Positions 1 to 7,654 are shown, numbered from the stretch's first letter. The stretch: DNA of 10,000 nt from Magnetospirillum sp. (GCA_020217035.1 JAIWOG010000152.1:1-10000), one strand, 5' to 3'. The notes: generated by a model not told the origin, from the letters alone. Numbers and translations are program-made.

Positions 1-1413
1 TTCCATGGCGAAGGCCGGATTGGCGCCTGGCACCTCGATGATGACGTCGCCGTTGTCGAATAACAGCCGGGTTTGCTTCAACAAATTGGGGGCCCCACCT
101 GACAATGTGTGGGCCAGACGCAAGGCGACGCCGGTCACCCGGCAGCGCTTCAGGCTGTCATCATCCAGCAAGCCGATGGCCATCTGGGCGTGGGGGGTGT
201 CGTCGTCGCCCTGATAGCGCTGGTAAATCGTGTAGGCGATGGCGGCGCGGTCGCGATGCGGCACCCCCATGAACGGCAGCTTCAGCAGCCGGTGGAACGC
301 CTGTTCGGCCCGATAGTCGGGATGTTCGTTCCAAAAGATGTCCGACACCAGGCAGGCGGCATGGCGCAGCCGGGCGTGATGGGGGGTCTCGTCAGGGAAC
401 AACGGCGCCATCCACGCCATCACTTCGTCGCCGTGCTCGGGAAAGCGGGCGTTCATCAACGCCATCTGCCGGCACACCGACAGCAACGGGTCCTGCACCC
501 GCAAGCGTTCCGGCAGCCGCTTGTAGAACTGGCCCTCGCGCATGCCGTAAATCGAGAACACCAGGTTCGACGGCTGCACGGCGCGGATCACCCGATCCAG
601 CAACAGCGCCGCCATGGGCAGGTTGGGCACCCGCTTCTTCGAGACGCCCGGCACCTTCTCCATGGATTTTCTGCTTTGCACGGCGATCAGGTCCAGGATG
701 CGAAGCGCCTCCTTGGGATCGATGGCGAAATTGTCCAAGACGGTCAGCGGATGGTGGGTCTGGCTGATGCAGATCCGCGCGATGGCCCGCCAGGCGCCGC
801 CCACCGCGTAAAGCGCCCTGCCCCGGCCCTGGTCCAGGAAGGTGACCGTCTTCAGGTTCCTGTCGATGAACTCGTCGGCCTTGGCGCGGTCGTCGCCGGC
901 CGCCTCGGCCATGCGCAGCACCCCCAGCGGCATGGTCACGTGCTCGCCGAAATCACCCTGTTGCACGGTGACCAGTTCCAGCGAGCCGCCGCCCAGATCG
1001 GCCACCATGCCGTCGGCATCCGGCGTGCCGCACAACACCCCCATGGCCGCGGCCTTGGCTTCCTGGCCGCCGGACAGCACCTTGACCTCGACGTCGTACA
1101 GTTTTTCCAGCCGGGCGACGAAATCGGGGCCATCCACGGCGTCGCGCACCGCCGCCGTGGCCAGGATGTCCAGCCGTTCCACTTCCATGGCCCGCGACAA
1201 TGCCACGAAACGGCCCACCGCCGCCAAGGCGCGGACCACGCCTTCAGGATTCAGCATGCCGGTCTGGCCGACGCCTTGGCCCAAGGCGCAGACCGCCTTT
1301 TCGTTGAACAAGGGGACCGGCACCCGGGCGGCCCCGTCATAGACACACAGACGAATGGAATTGGACCCAATGTCAATAATGCCCACCGGCTCTTGGCGGC
1401 GCTTGATTTTCAT
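1..1413 (-). CDS. ppx: Exopolyphosphatase, Ppx/GppA family (3' end outside window)
   Basis: Ppx/GppA phosphatases release phosphate from the ends of polyphosphate chains, and some hydrolyse pppGpp; they are cytoplasmic ASKHA-fold enzymes. The 471 visible codons show the first phosphate-binding loop (GIIDIGSNS, residues 11-19), an ATAAVRDA strand near 85-92, an SGGQEA motif whose Glu118 aligns with the catalytic Glu of E. coli Ppx, and the second loop DLGGGS (139-144). They also show a VGGAWRAIAR segment and the family motif YGMREG (289-294). A helical HD-like C-terminal domain follows and runs off the left edge. The ATG at 1413 is the only possible start, because an in-frame stop lies about 15 nt upstream with no other start between. 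It begins 4 nt after the ppk stop with only a weak Shine-Dalgarno (AGG), so translation is probably coupled to ppk. The Ppx versus GppA choice rests on the ppk neighbour. Confidence 0.93.
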   Translation of the reverse strand, partial: MKIKRRQEPVGIIDIGSNSIRLCVYDGAARVPVPLFNEKAVCALGQGVGQTGMLNPEGVVRALAAVGRFVALSRAMEVERLDILATAAVRDAVDGPDFVARLEKLYDVEVKVLSGGQEAKAAAMGVLCGTPDADGMVADLGGGSLELVTVQQGDFGEHVTMPLGVLRMAEAAGDDRAKADEFIDRNLKTVTFLDQGRGRALYAVGGAWRAIARICISQTHHPLTVLDNFAIDPKEALRILDLIAVQSRKSMEKVPGVSKKRVPNLPMAALLLDRVIRAVQPSNLVFSIYGMREGQFYKRLPERLRVQDPLLSVCRQMALMNARFPEHGDEVMAWMAPLFPDETPHHARLRHAACLVSDIFWNEHPDYRAEQAFHRLLKLPFMGVPHRDRAAIAYTIYQRYQGDDDTPHAQMAIGLLDDDSLKRCRVTGVALRLAHTLSGGAPNLLKQTRLLFDNGDVIIEVPGANPAFAME

Positions 1414-1417
1414 ATGC

Positions 1418-3556
1418 CTAGTCCAGCATCAGCTTCGGCGTGCGTACCTTGTCGCCGGCGCTGCCGCGCCCCGACAGGCTGGGGTTGGTCATGAAATAGG
1501 TGTGGGCCGAGAAGCCGGAGCCGTCGGGCGACACCCGGCGATAGACGCCGTCGGGCCCCAGCACCCAGCTTTGCGCCATGTCCTTCAGGTTGGCCACCAT
1601 GATCTGTTCCAGAATCTGGCGGTGCACCGTGGGGTTCTCGATGGGGACCAGGGTTTCCACCCGCCAATCCATGTTGCGCTGCATCCAGTCGGCCGAGGAA
1701 ATGAACACCTTGGCCTGGCGCGACGGCAGCCGCGCCCCGTTGCCGAACACCACCACACGGGTGTGTTCCAGGAAGCGGCCGACGATGGACTTGACCCGGA
1801 TGTTTTCCGACAGGCCCGGAACCCCCGGACGCAGACAGCAGATGCCGCGGATCACCAAATCCACCTGCACGCCGGCCTGGCTGGCCTTGTAAAGGGCGTC
1901 GATCAGCTTGGGATCGACCAGGGAATTCATCTTCCCCCAGATGGCGGCCGGCTTGCCGGCCTTGGCGAACTCGATTTCCCGGTCGATCTGGGCCAGCAAC
2001 GACTTTTTCAGGAACAGCGGCGCGATGGCCAGCTTTTCCATCTTTTCCGGCACCGCATAGCCGGTCATGTAGTTGAATGCCTTGCTGGCGTCGCGGGTCA
2101 AATCCTCGTCGCAGGTGAAGAACGACAGGTCGGTATAGATCTTGGCGGTGATCGGGTGGTAGTTGCCGGTGCCGAAATGCACATAGGACACCAGGCCGCC
2201 GCCTTCGCGACGCACCACCAGGGAAATCTTGGCGTGGGTCTTCAACTCCATGAAGCCGAAGACCACGTTGGCGCCAGCCGCTTCCAGGTCGCGGGCCCAG
2301 CGGATGTTGGCTTCCTCGTCGAACCGGGCCTTCAGTTCCACCATGCAGGTCACCGACTTGCCGGCTTCCGCCGCCTCGATCAGCGCTTTCACGATGGGGC
2401 TGTCCTTCGAGGTGCGGTAAAGGGTCTGCTTGATGGCCACCACGTTGGGGTCGCGCGCCGCCTGACGCAGGAACTGCACCACCACGTCGAAGCTTTCGAA
2501 CGGGTGGTGGACGACGATGTCCTTCTTGCGGATGGCGGCGAAGCAATCGCCGCCGAAATCGCGCACGCGTTCGGGGAAACGGGCGTTGTAGGGCGGGAAC
2601 AGCAAATCCGGGCGTTCGTCGACGATCAGCTGCTTGGTGTCCACCAGGCCGATCATGGTGTCGAATTCGTAGACGTCGCCTTCCACCGCGTGCATTTCCG
2701 AGATCACCAGCTTCTTCAGTTCCTCGGGAATGCCCGAGCTGAAGGTCAAGCGGATGACATGGCCGCGACGGCGGCGCTTCAAGGCGCTTTCGAACACGCG
2801 CACCAAATCTTCCGCTTCTTCGTCGATGTCCATTTCCGAATCGCGGATGACCCGGAACAGGCCGCTGGCTTCCATGCGGAAGCCGGGGAACAGACGGTCC
2901 AGGAACAACAACACCAGCTTTTCCAAGGGCAGGAAGCGGATGGCCTCGCCGGGCAAGCGGATGAAGCGTTCCAATTGCGGCGGCAACGGCACCAGGGCGC
3001 GCAACACGTCGCCGTCATCCAGGCGGAACAGGTGCAGCACCAGGGCGATGCCGGCATTGGGCAGGAAGGGGAAAGGATGCGCCGGGTCGATGGCCAAGGG
3101 CGTCAGCACCGGGAAGACGTGTTCCATGAAGCGGGAATCCAGCCACTTCAGGTCGGCCTTGGTCAGTTCCTTGACGTCGACGACGCTGATGCCGGCCTCG
3201 CGCAGTTCCACCTGCAGCGTTCCCCAGCAATCCTTCTGCGCCCGAAGCAGGTCCGACGCCATGGCGTTGATGGCGGTCAATTGCTGGGCCGGGGTCAGGC
3301 CGTCTTCCGAGGTGCTCATCACCCCGGCTTCCACCTGGCCCTTCAGACCGGCGACGCGCACCATGTAGAACTCGTCCAGGTTGGACGCCGAAATGGACAG
3401 GAAGCGCAAACGTTCCAGAAGCGGGTGATGGTGGTTGACCGCTTCCTCGATGACACGCAGGTTGAAAGCCAGCCAGGACAGCTCGCGATTGATGAAGCGA
3501 TCCTTGGAATCCATGTCGATCACGGGGATCTCGGTGGCCTGCGGCAGGGTGGTCAA
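1418..3556 (-). CDS. ppk: Polyphosphate kinase 1
   Basis: PPK1 reversibly transfers the gamma-phosphate of ATP onto polyphosphate. With the TTG at 3556 as start the protein is 712 aa, close to other PPK1 proteins (E. coli 688). Visible landmarks: [10 protein letters not shown] (23-32); SASNLDEF, with Asn59 at the ATP-binding Asn position; LYRTS with Arg381 and ELKARFDE with Arg411, the Mg/phosphate-binding arginines; LKTHAK with His441, the autophosphorylated histidine; GTGNYHP; and FLEHTR with His598, the second essential histidine. Both histidines are offset by 6 from E. coli His435 and His592. All four PPK1 domains are present. The TTG is chosen because GGGAG lies 7 nt upstream, and because the next upstream ATG (3613) falls inside the predicted -35 box. 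An internal ATG at codon 15 is possible but would be less well placed. The gene is first in the ppk-ppx operon. Confidence 0.96.
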   Translation of the reverse strand: MTTLPQATEIPVIDMDSKDRFINRELSWLAFNLRVIEEAVNHHHPLLERLRFLSISASNLDEFYMVRVAGLKGQVEAGVMSTSEDGLTPAQQLTAINAMASDLLRAQKDCWGTLQVELREAGISVVDVKELTKADLKWLDSRFMEHVFPVLTPLAIDPAHPFPFLPNAGIALVLHLFRLDDGDVLRALVPLPPQLERFIRLPGEAIRFLPLEKLVLLFLDRLFPGFRMEASGLFRVIRDSEMDIDEEAEDLVRVFESALKRRRRGHVIRLTFSSGIPEELKKLVISEMHAVEGDVYEFDTMIGLVDTKQLIVDERPDLLFPPYNARFPERVRDFGGDCFAAIRKKDIVVHHPFESFDVVVQFLRQAARDPNVVAIKQTLYRTSKDSPIVKALIEAAEAGKSVTCMVELKARFDEEANIRWARDLEAAGANVVFGFMELKTHAKISLVVRREGGGLVSYVHFGTGNYHPITAKIYTDLSFFTCDEDLTRDASKAFNYMTGYAVPEKMEKLAIAPLFLKKSLLAQIDREIEFAKAGKPAAIWGKMNSLVDPKLIDALYKASQAGVQVDLVIRGICCLRPGVPGLSENIRVKSIVGRFLEHTRVVVFGNGARLPSRQAKVFISSADWMQRNMDWRVETLVPIENPTVHRQILEQIMVANLKDMAQSWVLGPDGVYRRVSPDGSGFSAHTYFMTNPSLSGRGSAGDKVRTPKLMLD

Positions 3557-3563
3557 GGCTTCT

Positions 3564-3568
3564 CTCCC
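3564..3568 (-). promoter_or_regulatory. Ribosome binding site deciding the TTG start of ppk
   Basis: On the minus strand GGGAG is followed by 7 nt and then TTG. No comparable Shine-Dalgarno precedes the in-frame ATG at codon 15 or the ATG at 3613. Confidence 0.65.
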
Positions 3569-3584
3569 AAATGAATGCGGCTCC

Positions 3585-3613
3585 TTTATATATGCTGAAC
3601 CGTCCGCTGTCAT
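3585..3613 (-). promoter_or_regulatory. Sigma70-type promoter of ppk-ppx
   Basis: Read on the minus strand, ATGACA (3613-3608, 5 of 6 to TTGACA), a 17-bp spacer, then TATAAA (3590-3585, 5 of 6 to TATAAT). Transcription would begin near 3578, leaving a leader of about 22 nt before the TTG start. The -35 box is part of a CTGTCAT/ATGACAG heptamer that recurs 21 bp upstream, so a bound regulator would act directly on it. Confidence 0.7.
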
Positions 3614-3645
3614 GACCCGCCGGCGGGCTGTCATGGATGCTTCAT
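3607..3645. promoter_or_regulatory. CTGTCAT direct repeats around a GC palindrome (Pho-box-like)
   Basis: GCTGTCATG occurs exactly twice (3606-3614 and 3627-3635), 21 bp apart. The 12-bp perfect palindrome CCCGCCGGCGGG (3616-3627) lies between them. CTGTCAT is the consensus half-site of the PhoB Pho box (CTGTCAT-N4-CTGTCAY). The second copy is followed after 4 bp by GCTTCAT (3639-3645), a 4-of-7 half-site. The first copy lacks a good partner at the 11-bp position. Orientation in the Pho-box sense points toward the SixA-like gene, while the first copy overlaps the -35 of ppk. PhoB control of ppk-ppx is known in E. coli; here it is inference. Confidence 0.45.
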
Positions 3646-3703
3646 CCTTTCGCCGTAATTGTCGGGCCATAGTGCGGCCAGTTTTCCAACCGGGATCACC
3701 GTC

Positions 3704-4237
3704 ATGAAACGCATCTACCTGTTGCGCCACGCCAAATCCAGCTGGGAAGACGTCGCCCTGGACGACTTCCAGCGTCCGCTGAACGCCCGCGGCCGCAAGG
3801 CGGCCAAGCGCATGGCCCGGCATTTCGCCGAGAAATCCATCCGTCCGCACATGGTGCTGTGCTCGGCGGCGCTGCGCACCCGGTCCACCTACGAATTGCT
3901 GGAACCGGTCCTGCAAGGCGTGCCGGTCAGCTTCGAGGATTGCATCTACGAAGCCAGCCGCTCGGACCTGCTGCACCGCTTGCAGCGGCTGGACGGGCAT
4001 TTGGACAGCGTGCTGCTGATCGGCCACAATCCCGGCCTGGAAAAGCTGGCGTTGGCCTTGTGCGGCGGACATGGCGACCACCTGGGGCTGCAACGGCTGG
4101 AAAGCAAGTATCCCACCGGCGCCCTGGCGGTGCTGGACACCACCGTGCCCCATTGGCCGGAACTGGACGTCAACCGCTGCAGCTTGGCGGAATTCGTCCG
4201 CCCCAAGGATTTGGACCCCACCGACGACGACGATTGA
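3704..4237 (+). CDS. SixA-like phosphohistidine phosphatase (histidine phosphatase superfamily)
   Basis: A 177-aa single-domain protein of the phosphoglycerate-mutase-like superfamily, SixA branch (E. coli SixA has 161 aa). SixA removes phosphate from histidine on phosphotransfer proteins; the substrate here is unknown. Visible motifs: LRHAKSSW, with the nucleophile His9 in RHA; the [13 protein letters not shown] segment typical of the SixA branch; [10 protein letters not shown]; and [10 protein letters not shown] with the second His108. There is no signal peptide, so it is cytoplasmic. The ATG at 3704 is chosen because the RHA motif then sits at residues 8-10, as usual; a TTG at 3659 would add 15 residues unlike the family. 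The Shine-Dalgarno is weak (GGGA). It is divergent from ppk across 147 bp and lies 35 bp before the flavoprotein gene, probably in one transcript. A specific link to polyphosphate is only suggested by position. Confidence 0.85.
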   Translation: MKRIYLLRHAKSSWEDVALDDFQRPLNARGRKAAKRMARHFAEKSIRPHMVLCSAALRTRSTYELLEPVLQGVPVSFEDCIYEASRSDLLHRLQRLDGHLDSVLLIGHNPGLEKLALALCGGHGDHLGLQRLESKYPTGALAVLDTTVPHWPELDVNRCSLAEFVRPKDLDPTDDDD

Positions 4238-4243
4238 AGACAG

Positions 4244-4272
4244 GGCGCCGCTTCCCCGCTATAAGCGGCGCC
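4244..4272 (+). promoter_or_regulatory. Perfect 10-bp hairpin abutting the flavoprotein start codon
   Basis: GGCGCCGCTT (4244-4253) and AAGCGGCGCC (4263-4272) are exact inverted repeats with a 9-nt loop. The right arm ends on the base before the ATG at 4273. The whole normal ribosome-binding region is thus inside the stem, and no Shine-Dalgarno is visible there. There is no T-run after the stem, which argues against a terminator and for an effect on translation or RNA stability. Confidence 0.55.
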
Positions 4273-5448
4273 ATGCAATACGACGTCATCATCATCGGCG
4301 CCGGTGCCGCCGGCCTGATGGCAGCGGCCAGCGCCGGACAACGTGGCCGCAAGGTGCTGGTTCTTGACCACGGCGAAAAGGCCGGGGCCAAGATCCTGAT
4401 CTCGGGCGGTGGGCGGTGCAACTTCACCAACCGCAACATCACCCCCGAAAGCTACCTGTCGGCCAATCCCCATTTCGCCAAATCGGCGCTGAAACGGTTC
4501 ACCCAACACGATTTCATCGCCTTGGTGAACAAGTACGAGATCGCTTTCCATGAACGCGAATTGGGGCAATTGTTCTGCGACCAGTCGTCGGCCCTGATCC
4601 TCAACATGCTGCTGGACGAATGCGGCGGCGGGTCGGTTGATTTCAAGCTGGGGGTCAAAGTCGGTCCGGTCATGGGATCGGGGCCGTACAGCGTTCCCAC
4701 CGAGGCTGGCACCTTCACCGCCGATTCGATGGTCGTCGCCACCGGCGGGCTGTCCATCCCCAAGCTGGGGGCCACCGGCTACGCCCATGGCGTGGCCCGC
4801 GAGTACGGCCTGGGCGTCACCGAGTTGCGCCCGGCCCTGGTGCCCTTGGTGTTCACCGCCGCCGACCTGGATTTCATGCGGGCCTTGACCGGCATCGCCG
4901 TGGACGGTGTGGCCCAATGCGGCAAGACCCGCTTCCGCGAGGCCATCTTGTTCACCCATCGCGGCCTGTCGGGGCCGGCCATCTTGCAGATCTCGTCCTA
5001 TTGGCGCGAGGGGCAGGACGTGGTGGTCAACCTGGCCCCCGACCTGGATGTCGCCGCCCGCCTGGTCGAGCGCAAGGCCGAACGCCCCAAGGCCGAGGCC
5101 AAAACGGTGCTGGCGGAAATGCTGCCGGCGCGGCTGGCCGATTCCCTGGCCGAACGGGCCGGAATCGGCAGGAAGCCCATGGCCGAACTGGCCAACAAGG
5201 CGTTGCAGGATCTGGGGCGCATGGTCAATGCCTGGAGCCTGAAACCGGCAGGCACCGAGGGCTGGCGCACCGCCGAAGTCACCCTGGGCGGCGTCGCCAC
5301 CGATGGCCTGTCGTCCAAGACCATGGAAGCCAAGGCCCATCCCGGCCTGTTCTTCGTGGGCGAGGCGGTGGACGTCACCGGCTGGCTGGGCGGCTATAAT
5401 TTCCAATGGGCGTGGTCGTCCGGCTGGGTCACCGGACAGCATTGCTAA
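4273..5448 (+). CDS. BaiN/HI0933 (YhiN-like) family FAD-dependent oxidoreductase
   Basis: A 391-aa flavoprotein of the HI0933/BaiN family (PF03486-type). Seen directly: an N-terminal FAD-binding Rossmann motif, DVIIIGAGAAG (4-14); an acidic/basic second strand ending LDHGEKAGAK; the family signature SGGGRCNFTN (44-53); VVATGG after the central region; and the C-terminal FAD motif FVGEAVDVTGWLGGYNFQ near 361-378. The length is normal for the family. Members include bile-acid 7-dehydroxylation BaiN and many uncharacterised proteins such as E. coli YhiN, so the substrate cannot be predicted. It appears soluble, without a signal peptide. The ATG at 4273 puts GAGAAG at the usual place. An alternative TTG at 4234 overlaps the stop of the upstream phosphatase gene but would add 13 residues before the first strand. 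A perfect hairpin covers the sequence just upstream of the ATG. Confidence 0.9.
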   Translation: MQYDVIIIGAGAAGLMAAASAGQRGRKVLVLDHGEKAGAKILISGGGRCNFTNRNITPESYLSANPHFAKSALKRFTQHDFIALVNKYEIAFHERELGQLFCDQSSALILNMLLDECGGGSVDFKLGVKVGPVMGSGPYSVPTEAGTFTADSMVVATGGLSIPKLGATGYAHGVAREYGLGVTELRPALVPLVFTAADLDFMRALTGIAVDGVAQCGKTRFREAILFTHRGLSGPAILQISSYWREGQDVVVNLAPDLDVAARLVERKAERPKAEAKTVLAEMLPARLADSLAERAGIGRKPMAELANKALQDLGRMVNAWSLKPAGTEGWRTAEVTLGGVATDGLSSKTMEAKAHPGLFFVGEAVDVTGWLGGYNFQWAWSSGWVTGQHC

Positions 5449-5480
5449 CCCCTATTGCGGAGCTGCCGCCCCGCCCCCGC

Positions 5481-5514
5481 TTGGAGGCGATGCCTCCAAA
5501 CCTCCGTTCTTTTT
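5481..5514 (+). terminator. Intrinsic terminator after the flavoprotein gene
   Basis: A perfect 8-bp stem, TTGGAGGC/GCCTCCAA with loop GAT (5481-5499), is followed 7 nt later by TTCTTTTT (5507-5514). It lies 33 bp past the flavoprotein stop. The gap between stem and T-run is longer than ideal. Confidence 0.5.
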
Positions 5515-5525
5515 ATTGATATAAT

Positions 5526-5553
5526 AAAAGGGGTCTGAGGCCCAAGGCCCCAG
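5526..5553 (-). terminator. Intrinsic terminator after the TPR-like gene
   Basis: Read on the minus strand, CTGGGGCC-TTG-GGCCTCAG (5553-5535) forms an 8-bp stem with one A-C mismatch. It is followed by ACCCC and TTTT (5529-5526), leading into TTATATC. It lies 33 bp past the TPR-like stop. The AT-rich tract between the two hairpins (5511-5529) is itself an inverted repeat, TTTTATT-GATAT-AATAAAA, serving both strands. Confidence 0.5.
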
Positions 5554-5585
5554 CTGGGCGCGGGCGAGAGTCCGCAAATGATGAC

Positions 5586-6617
5586 TTACGCCGAACCCTG
5601 CATCTGTTCCAACGCCTGGGCCAGCTTGTCGCGTTCGCCCTGGATGGTTTGGGCCTGCTGGTCGTGGCCCAGGACCTTCAAAATGGAAATGAAGGTGTCC
5701 AGCGTCGGCACCAGGGGTTCCAAAGCGCCGGCGGGATCGACCTTGACCAGTTCCTGCAGGCTGCCCACCGCCTCGATGATCGGTTCCAGCGCCAGTTCGT
5801 GGGCGCCGGCTTCGTGCAGACGCCCGGCCAGGGCGGCCAGGGACTGGGCCAGGAACAGGGAATATTGCTTGGGCTCGGTCTCGGCCAGGTCGCGGGCCAG
5901 GTTGGTGGCGTCCTCGGCCAGCGGCAAGGCTTCGGCGAAATAGCCGTCGCGGCACTTGGCCGCCGCCGCCTGCTGCATGGTCAGGGCCTGCAGATGCAGA
6001 ACCGCCAGCGGCACCTGGTCTTCGGGGAACAACTGGCCGACCATGCGGCGCACCGCCAGGGCTTCTTCCCACAGCTTGCCTTCGGCCAAGGCCATGGCGT
6101 TCTTGTGCAGGACGTCAACCATGAAATCCAGGAAAGGGTAAAGGGCTTCGCCGCCTTGGCGGAAGATTTCGACCCCGGTCCCCAGTTCCTCGATGGCCCG
6201 CAGGCTTTGTCCGGCCCGCCACGATCGCCCCGACTGGTTCATCAAGGCCGAGATCAGCACCAGCCGGGCTTCGGCCGGGGCATGCTCCACCGCCACTTTT
6301 CCCAGCTCGATGGCTTCGTCCGCCGCCGAACGGGCTTCGTCATCGCGGGCCAGGTCGGACAGGCGGTTGGACATGTTGTTCAAGGCCGACGCCAGATGCA
6401 CGCCATACTGCGCCTTGTCGGCGTTGTGCAGTTCACGCAGGGCGGCGACGCCGTCCACAGCCGCGTCCAGGGCGCGTTCCGGCAGCGACGCCTCGGCCAG
6501 CTTGCCCGACAACGCCATGCTGGCCTCGGCGAAGGCCGCGTCTTCCTGACGGGCGGCCTTCATCTCGGCCACCAGCTTTTGCAATTGCTCCAGATCCATG
6601 GCGTTGTAATCGGTCAT
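5586..6617 (-). CDS. TPR-like all-helical repeat protein, function unknown
   Basis: A 343-aa, Ala/Leu/Glu-rich, predicted all-helical cytoplasmic protein without signal peptide or membrane segment. Tetratricopeptide-like helix pairs are visible, for example residues 74-114 (LASALNNMSNRLSDLARDDE...) and 255-295 (LAQSLAALAGRLHEAGAHEL...). These two share the pattern LA-x2-L-x5-RL and end in an acidic helix plus VEHAP or VKVDP. Another pair spans 118-154. The N-terminal 40 residues look like a coiled coil. Such proteins are usually protein-protein scaffolds; no partner can be named. The start at 6617 is secure, because AAGGAG lies 6 nt upstream. It is 68 bp downstream of eipB on the same strand with no convincing terminator between, so the two are probably co-transcribed. 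I recognise the fold class but not a named family. Confidence 0.8.
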   Translation of the reverse strand: MTDYNAMDLEQLQKLVAEMKAARQEDAAFAEASMALSGKLAEASLPERALDAAVDGVAALRELHNADKAQYGVHLASALNNMSNRLSDLARDDEARSAADEAIELGKVAVEHAPAEARLVLISALMNQSGRSWRAGQSLRAIEELGTGVEIFRQGGEALYPFLDFMVDVLHKNAMALAEGKLWEEALAVRRMVGQLFPEDQVPLAVLHLQALTMQQAAAAKCRDGYFAEALPLAEDATNLARDLAETEPKQYSLFLAQSLAALAGRLHEAGAHELALEPIIEAVGSLQELVKVDPAGALEPLVPTLDTFISILKVLGHDQQAQTIQGERDKLAQALEQMQGSA

Positions 6618-6685
6618 CTTTTTCTCCTTAGCCTGGGGTCACTTCCTCACGACCAAGCCGAGGGAAACGATCGACACCTATTCAA

Positions 6686-7486
6686 TCAACAGCCACGACG
6701 GGGAAGCGATTCCACCGATTCCAGCTTGCCCCGCAGGCTGAAATTCTTGAAGGTCTGGACGATTTCCTGGGCCACGCCATTGGGGTGGTAAGCCAGGCGC
6801 ATCTCGAAATTGGGCACTTCCTCGGGGCTGGCCACCGGGAAAAAGGCCAGATGCATGGGCCAATAGGGCGATCCCAGCAGCGGCGACACCAACGTGGACG
6901 GCAGGGTCTGGCTTTGCTTGCCGATCAGGGCGTTGACTTCGTAGGGGCCATCCAGGCCCGAACCGTCGAAAACCACCTTCCAGAAGGTACGGTTGCCGCC
7001 TTGGGCGGCGTCGATCAGCCGCAGCGTGTGGTCGGTGGGGAACAGCGTGCCCTTAGGCAGCGGCATGGAAAAGTTTTCCGGCCGGGTGAACTTGGCGACG
7101 CCGCCCTGGCCCTTGCCCTTCAGGTCGGCGTGGCCTTCCACTTCCTCGGTCACCTGGCCGTCGCGGGTGTTGCGCATGCGGAAACGATAGTGCAGGCCGT
7201 CCTTGGATTCCCAGGTGATGAAGTCGGTGGCCGACAGCGCCTGTCCGCCCTCGGTATAGGCGTAGTTGACGGCGATGCGGTTTTCCACCACCCAGCCGTC
7301 GCAGGAATCCTCGAATTGGTAGCTCATGGTGCCGCTGGCGGCGGCGATGCCCGAACCGGGCTTGGTGGTGGCCAGCCCCATGGAATAGATGGCGCGGTGC
7401 GGAGCCAAGCCGGCGGGTCCGGCCCAGGCGAACGACGCCGCCCCCAGAACCACAACGGCCGTTGCCGTCAATACGCCTCGCACCAT
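6686..7486 (-). CDS. eipB: EipB-family periplasmic cell-envelope integrity protein (DUF1849)
   Basis: A 266-aa exported protein. Residues 1-22 form a Sec signal peptide (short basic start, hydrophobic TAVVVLGAASFA core, AWA cleavage site after Ala22). The mature part resembles alphaproteobacterial EipB/DUF1849: a PHRAIYSMGL start, YQFEDSCDGW, an RPENFSMPLPKGTLFPT segment near the middle, and a terminal PRRGC. In Brucella, EipB is a periplasmic beta-spiral protein needed for envelope integrity, with one conserved disulfide. Here Cys62 and the very last residue, Cys266, are placed to form it. The mature part contains no other cysteine. The ATG at 7486 is chosen over an upstream TTG (7498) because GGAGG sits 5 nt before it and the TTG overlaps that site. 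A TATAAT box lies 27 nt upstream. The TPR-like gene follows. Confidence 0.85.
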   Translation of the reverse strand: MVRGVLTATAVVVLGAASFAWAGPAGLAPHRAIYSMGLATTKPGSGIAAASGTMSYQFEDSCDGWVVENRIAVNYAYTEGGQALSATDFITWESKDGLHYRFRMRNTRDGQVTEEVEGHADLKGKGQGGVAKFTRPENFSMPLPKGTLFPTDHTLRLIDAAQGGNRTFWKVVFDGSGLDGPYEVNALIGKQSQTLPSTLVSPLLGSPYWPMHLAFFPVASPEEVPNFEMRLAYHPNGVAQEIVQTFKNFSLRGKLESVESLPRRGC

Positions 7487-7491
7487 CGGGA

Positions 7492-7496
7492 CCTCC
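7492..7496 (-). promoter_or_regulatory. Ribosome binding site deciding the eipB start
   Basis: On the minus strand GGAGG, 5 nt, then ATG at 7486. It rules out the in-frame TTG at 7498, which lies just upstream of this site. Confidence 0.8.
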
Positions 7497-7512
7497 AAGT
7501 CAAACCGGCCGC

Positions 7513-7518
7513 ATTATA
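7513..7518 (-). promoter_or_regulatory. -10 box of the eipB promoter
   Basis: An exact TATAAT on the minus strand, giving a start near 7506 and a leader of about 20 nt. The hexamer 17 bp upstream (CTGGTG) is a poor -35, so an activator or another sigma factor may be involved. Confidence 0.5.
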
Positions 7519-7575
7519 CATGGCGTCTGCACAACCACCAGCAAACAGTGTGCCGGAAAAAGCTTGCCGGGATGT

Positions 7576-7614
7576 CGGCATTTTCTGCCCAGCGAAGCCG
7601 GCATTTGTTGCCCA
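7576..7614. repeat. Two dyad-containing 16-bp repeats, enhancer-like
   Basis: CGGCATTTTCTGCCCA (7576-7591) and CGGCATTTGTTGCCCA (7599-7614) match at 14 of 16 positions and are 23 bp apart. Each contains the inverted repeat GGCA-N5-TGCC. A further inverted repeat, GTTGCC-N10-GGCAAC (7607-7628), overlaps the second. Their centres lie about 98 and 75 bp upstream of the start predicted from the sigma54-like promoter at 7655-7670. That is where enhancer-binding activators of sigma54 promoters usually bind. They could instead serve the divergent eipB promoter. The binding protein is unknown. Confidence 0.5.
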
Positions 7615-7654
7615 TGACCAACGGCAACCCTCCGGCTTCCGCCGGTTGCGGCCG

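Noticed and set aside
109..1494. A 461-aa open frame on the plus strand across ppx.
   Set aside because: It is antisense to ppx, which carries clear phosphate-binding motifs; the composition is shadow-like.
1355..3574. A 739-aa open frame on the plus strand across ppk.
   Set aside because: It is antisense to an unmistakable PPK1, is dominated by His, Gln, Gly and Ala as in GC-rich antisense frames, and shows no family motif.
3668..3673. CATAGT as a -10 box for the SixA-like gene.
   Set aside because: There is no acceptable -35 at 16-18 bp, so the promoter of that gene remains unplaced.
3859..4272. A 138-residue in-frame extension of the flavoprotein upstream of 4273.
   Set aside because: It overlaps the phosphatase gene in another frame and would push the N-terminal Rossmann motif to an abnormal position.
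3946..5442. A 498-aa open frame on the minus strand across the phosphatase and flavoprotein genes.
   Set aside because: It spans two well-supported genes and their gap in antisense and has no recognisable domain.
6618..6685. A possible terminator between eipB and the TPR-like gene.
   Set aside because: Only a weak GGTC/GACC pairing without a T-run is present.
5649..6791. A 380-aa open frame on the plus strand over the TPR-like gene.
   Set aside because: It is antisense to a frame with a strong ribosome binding site and regular helical repeats, and it reads into eipB.
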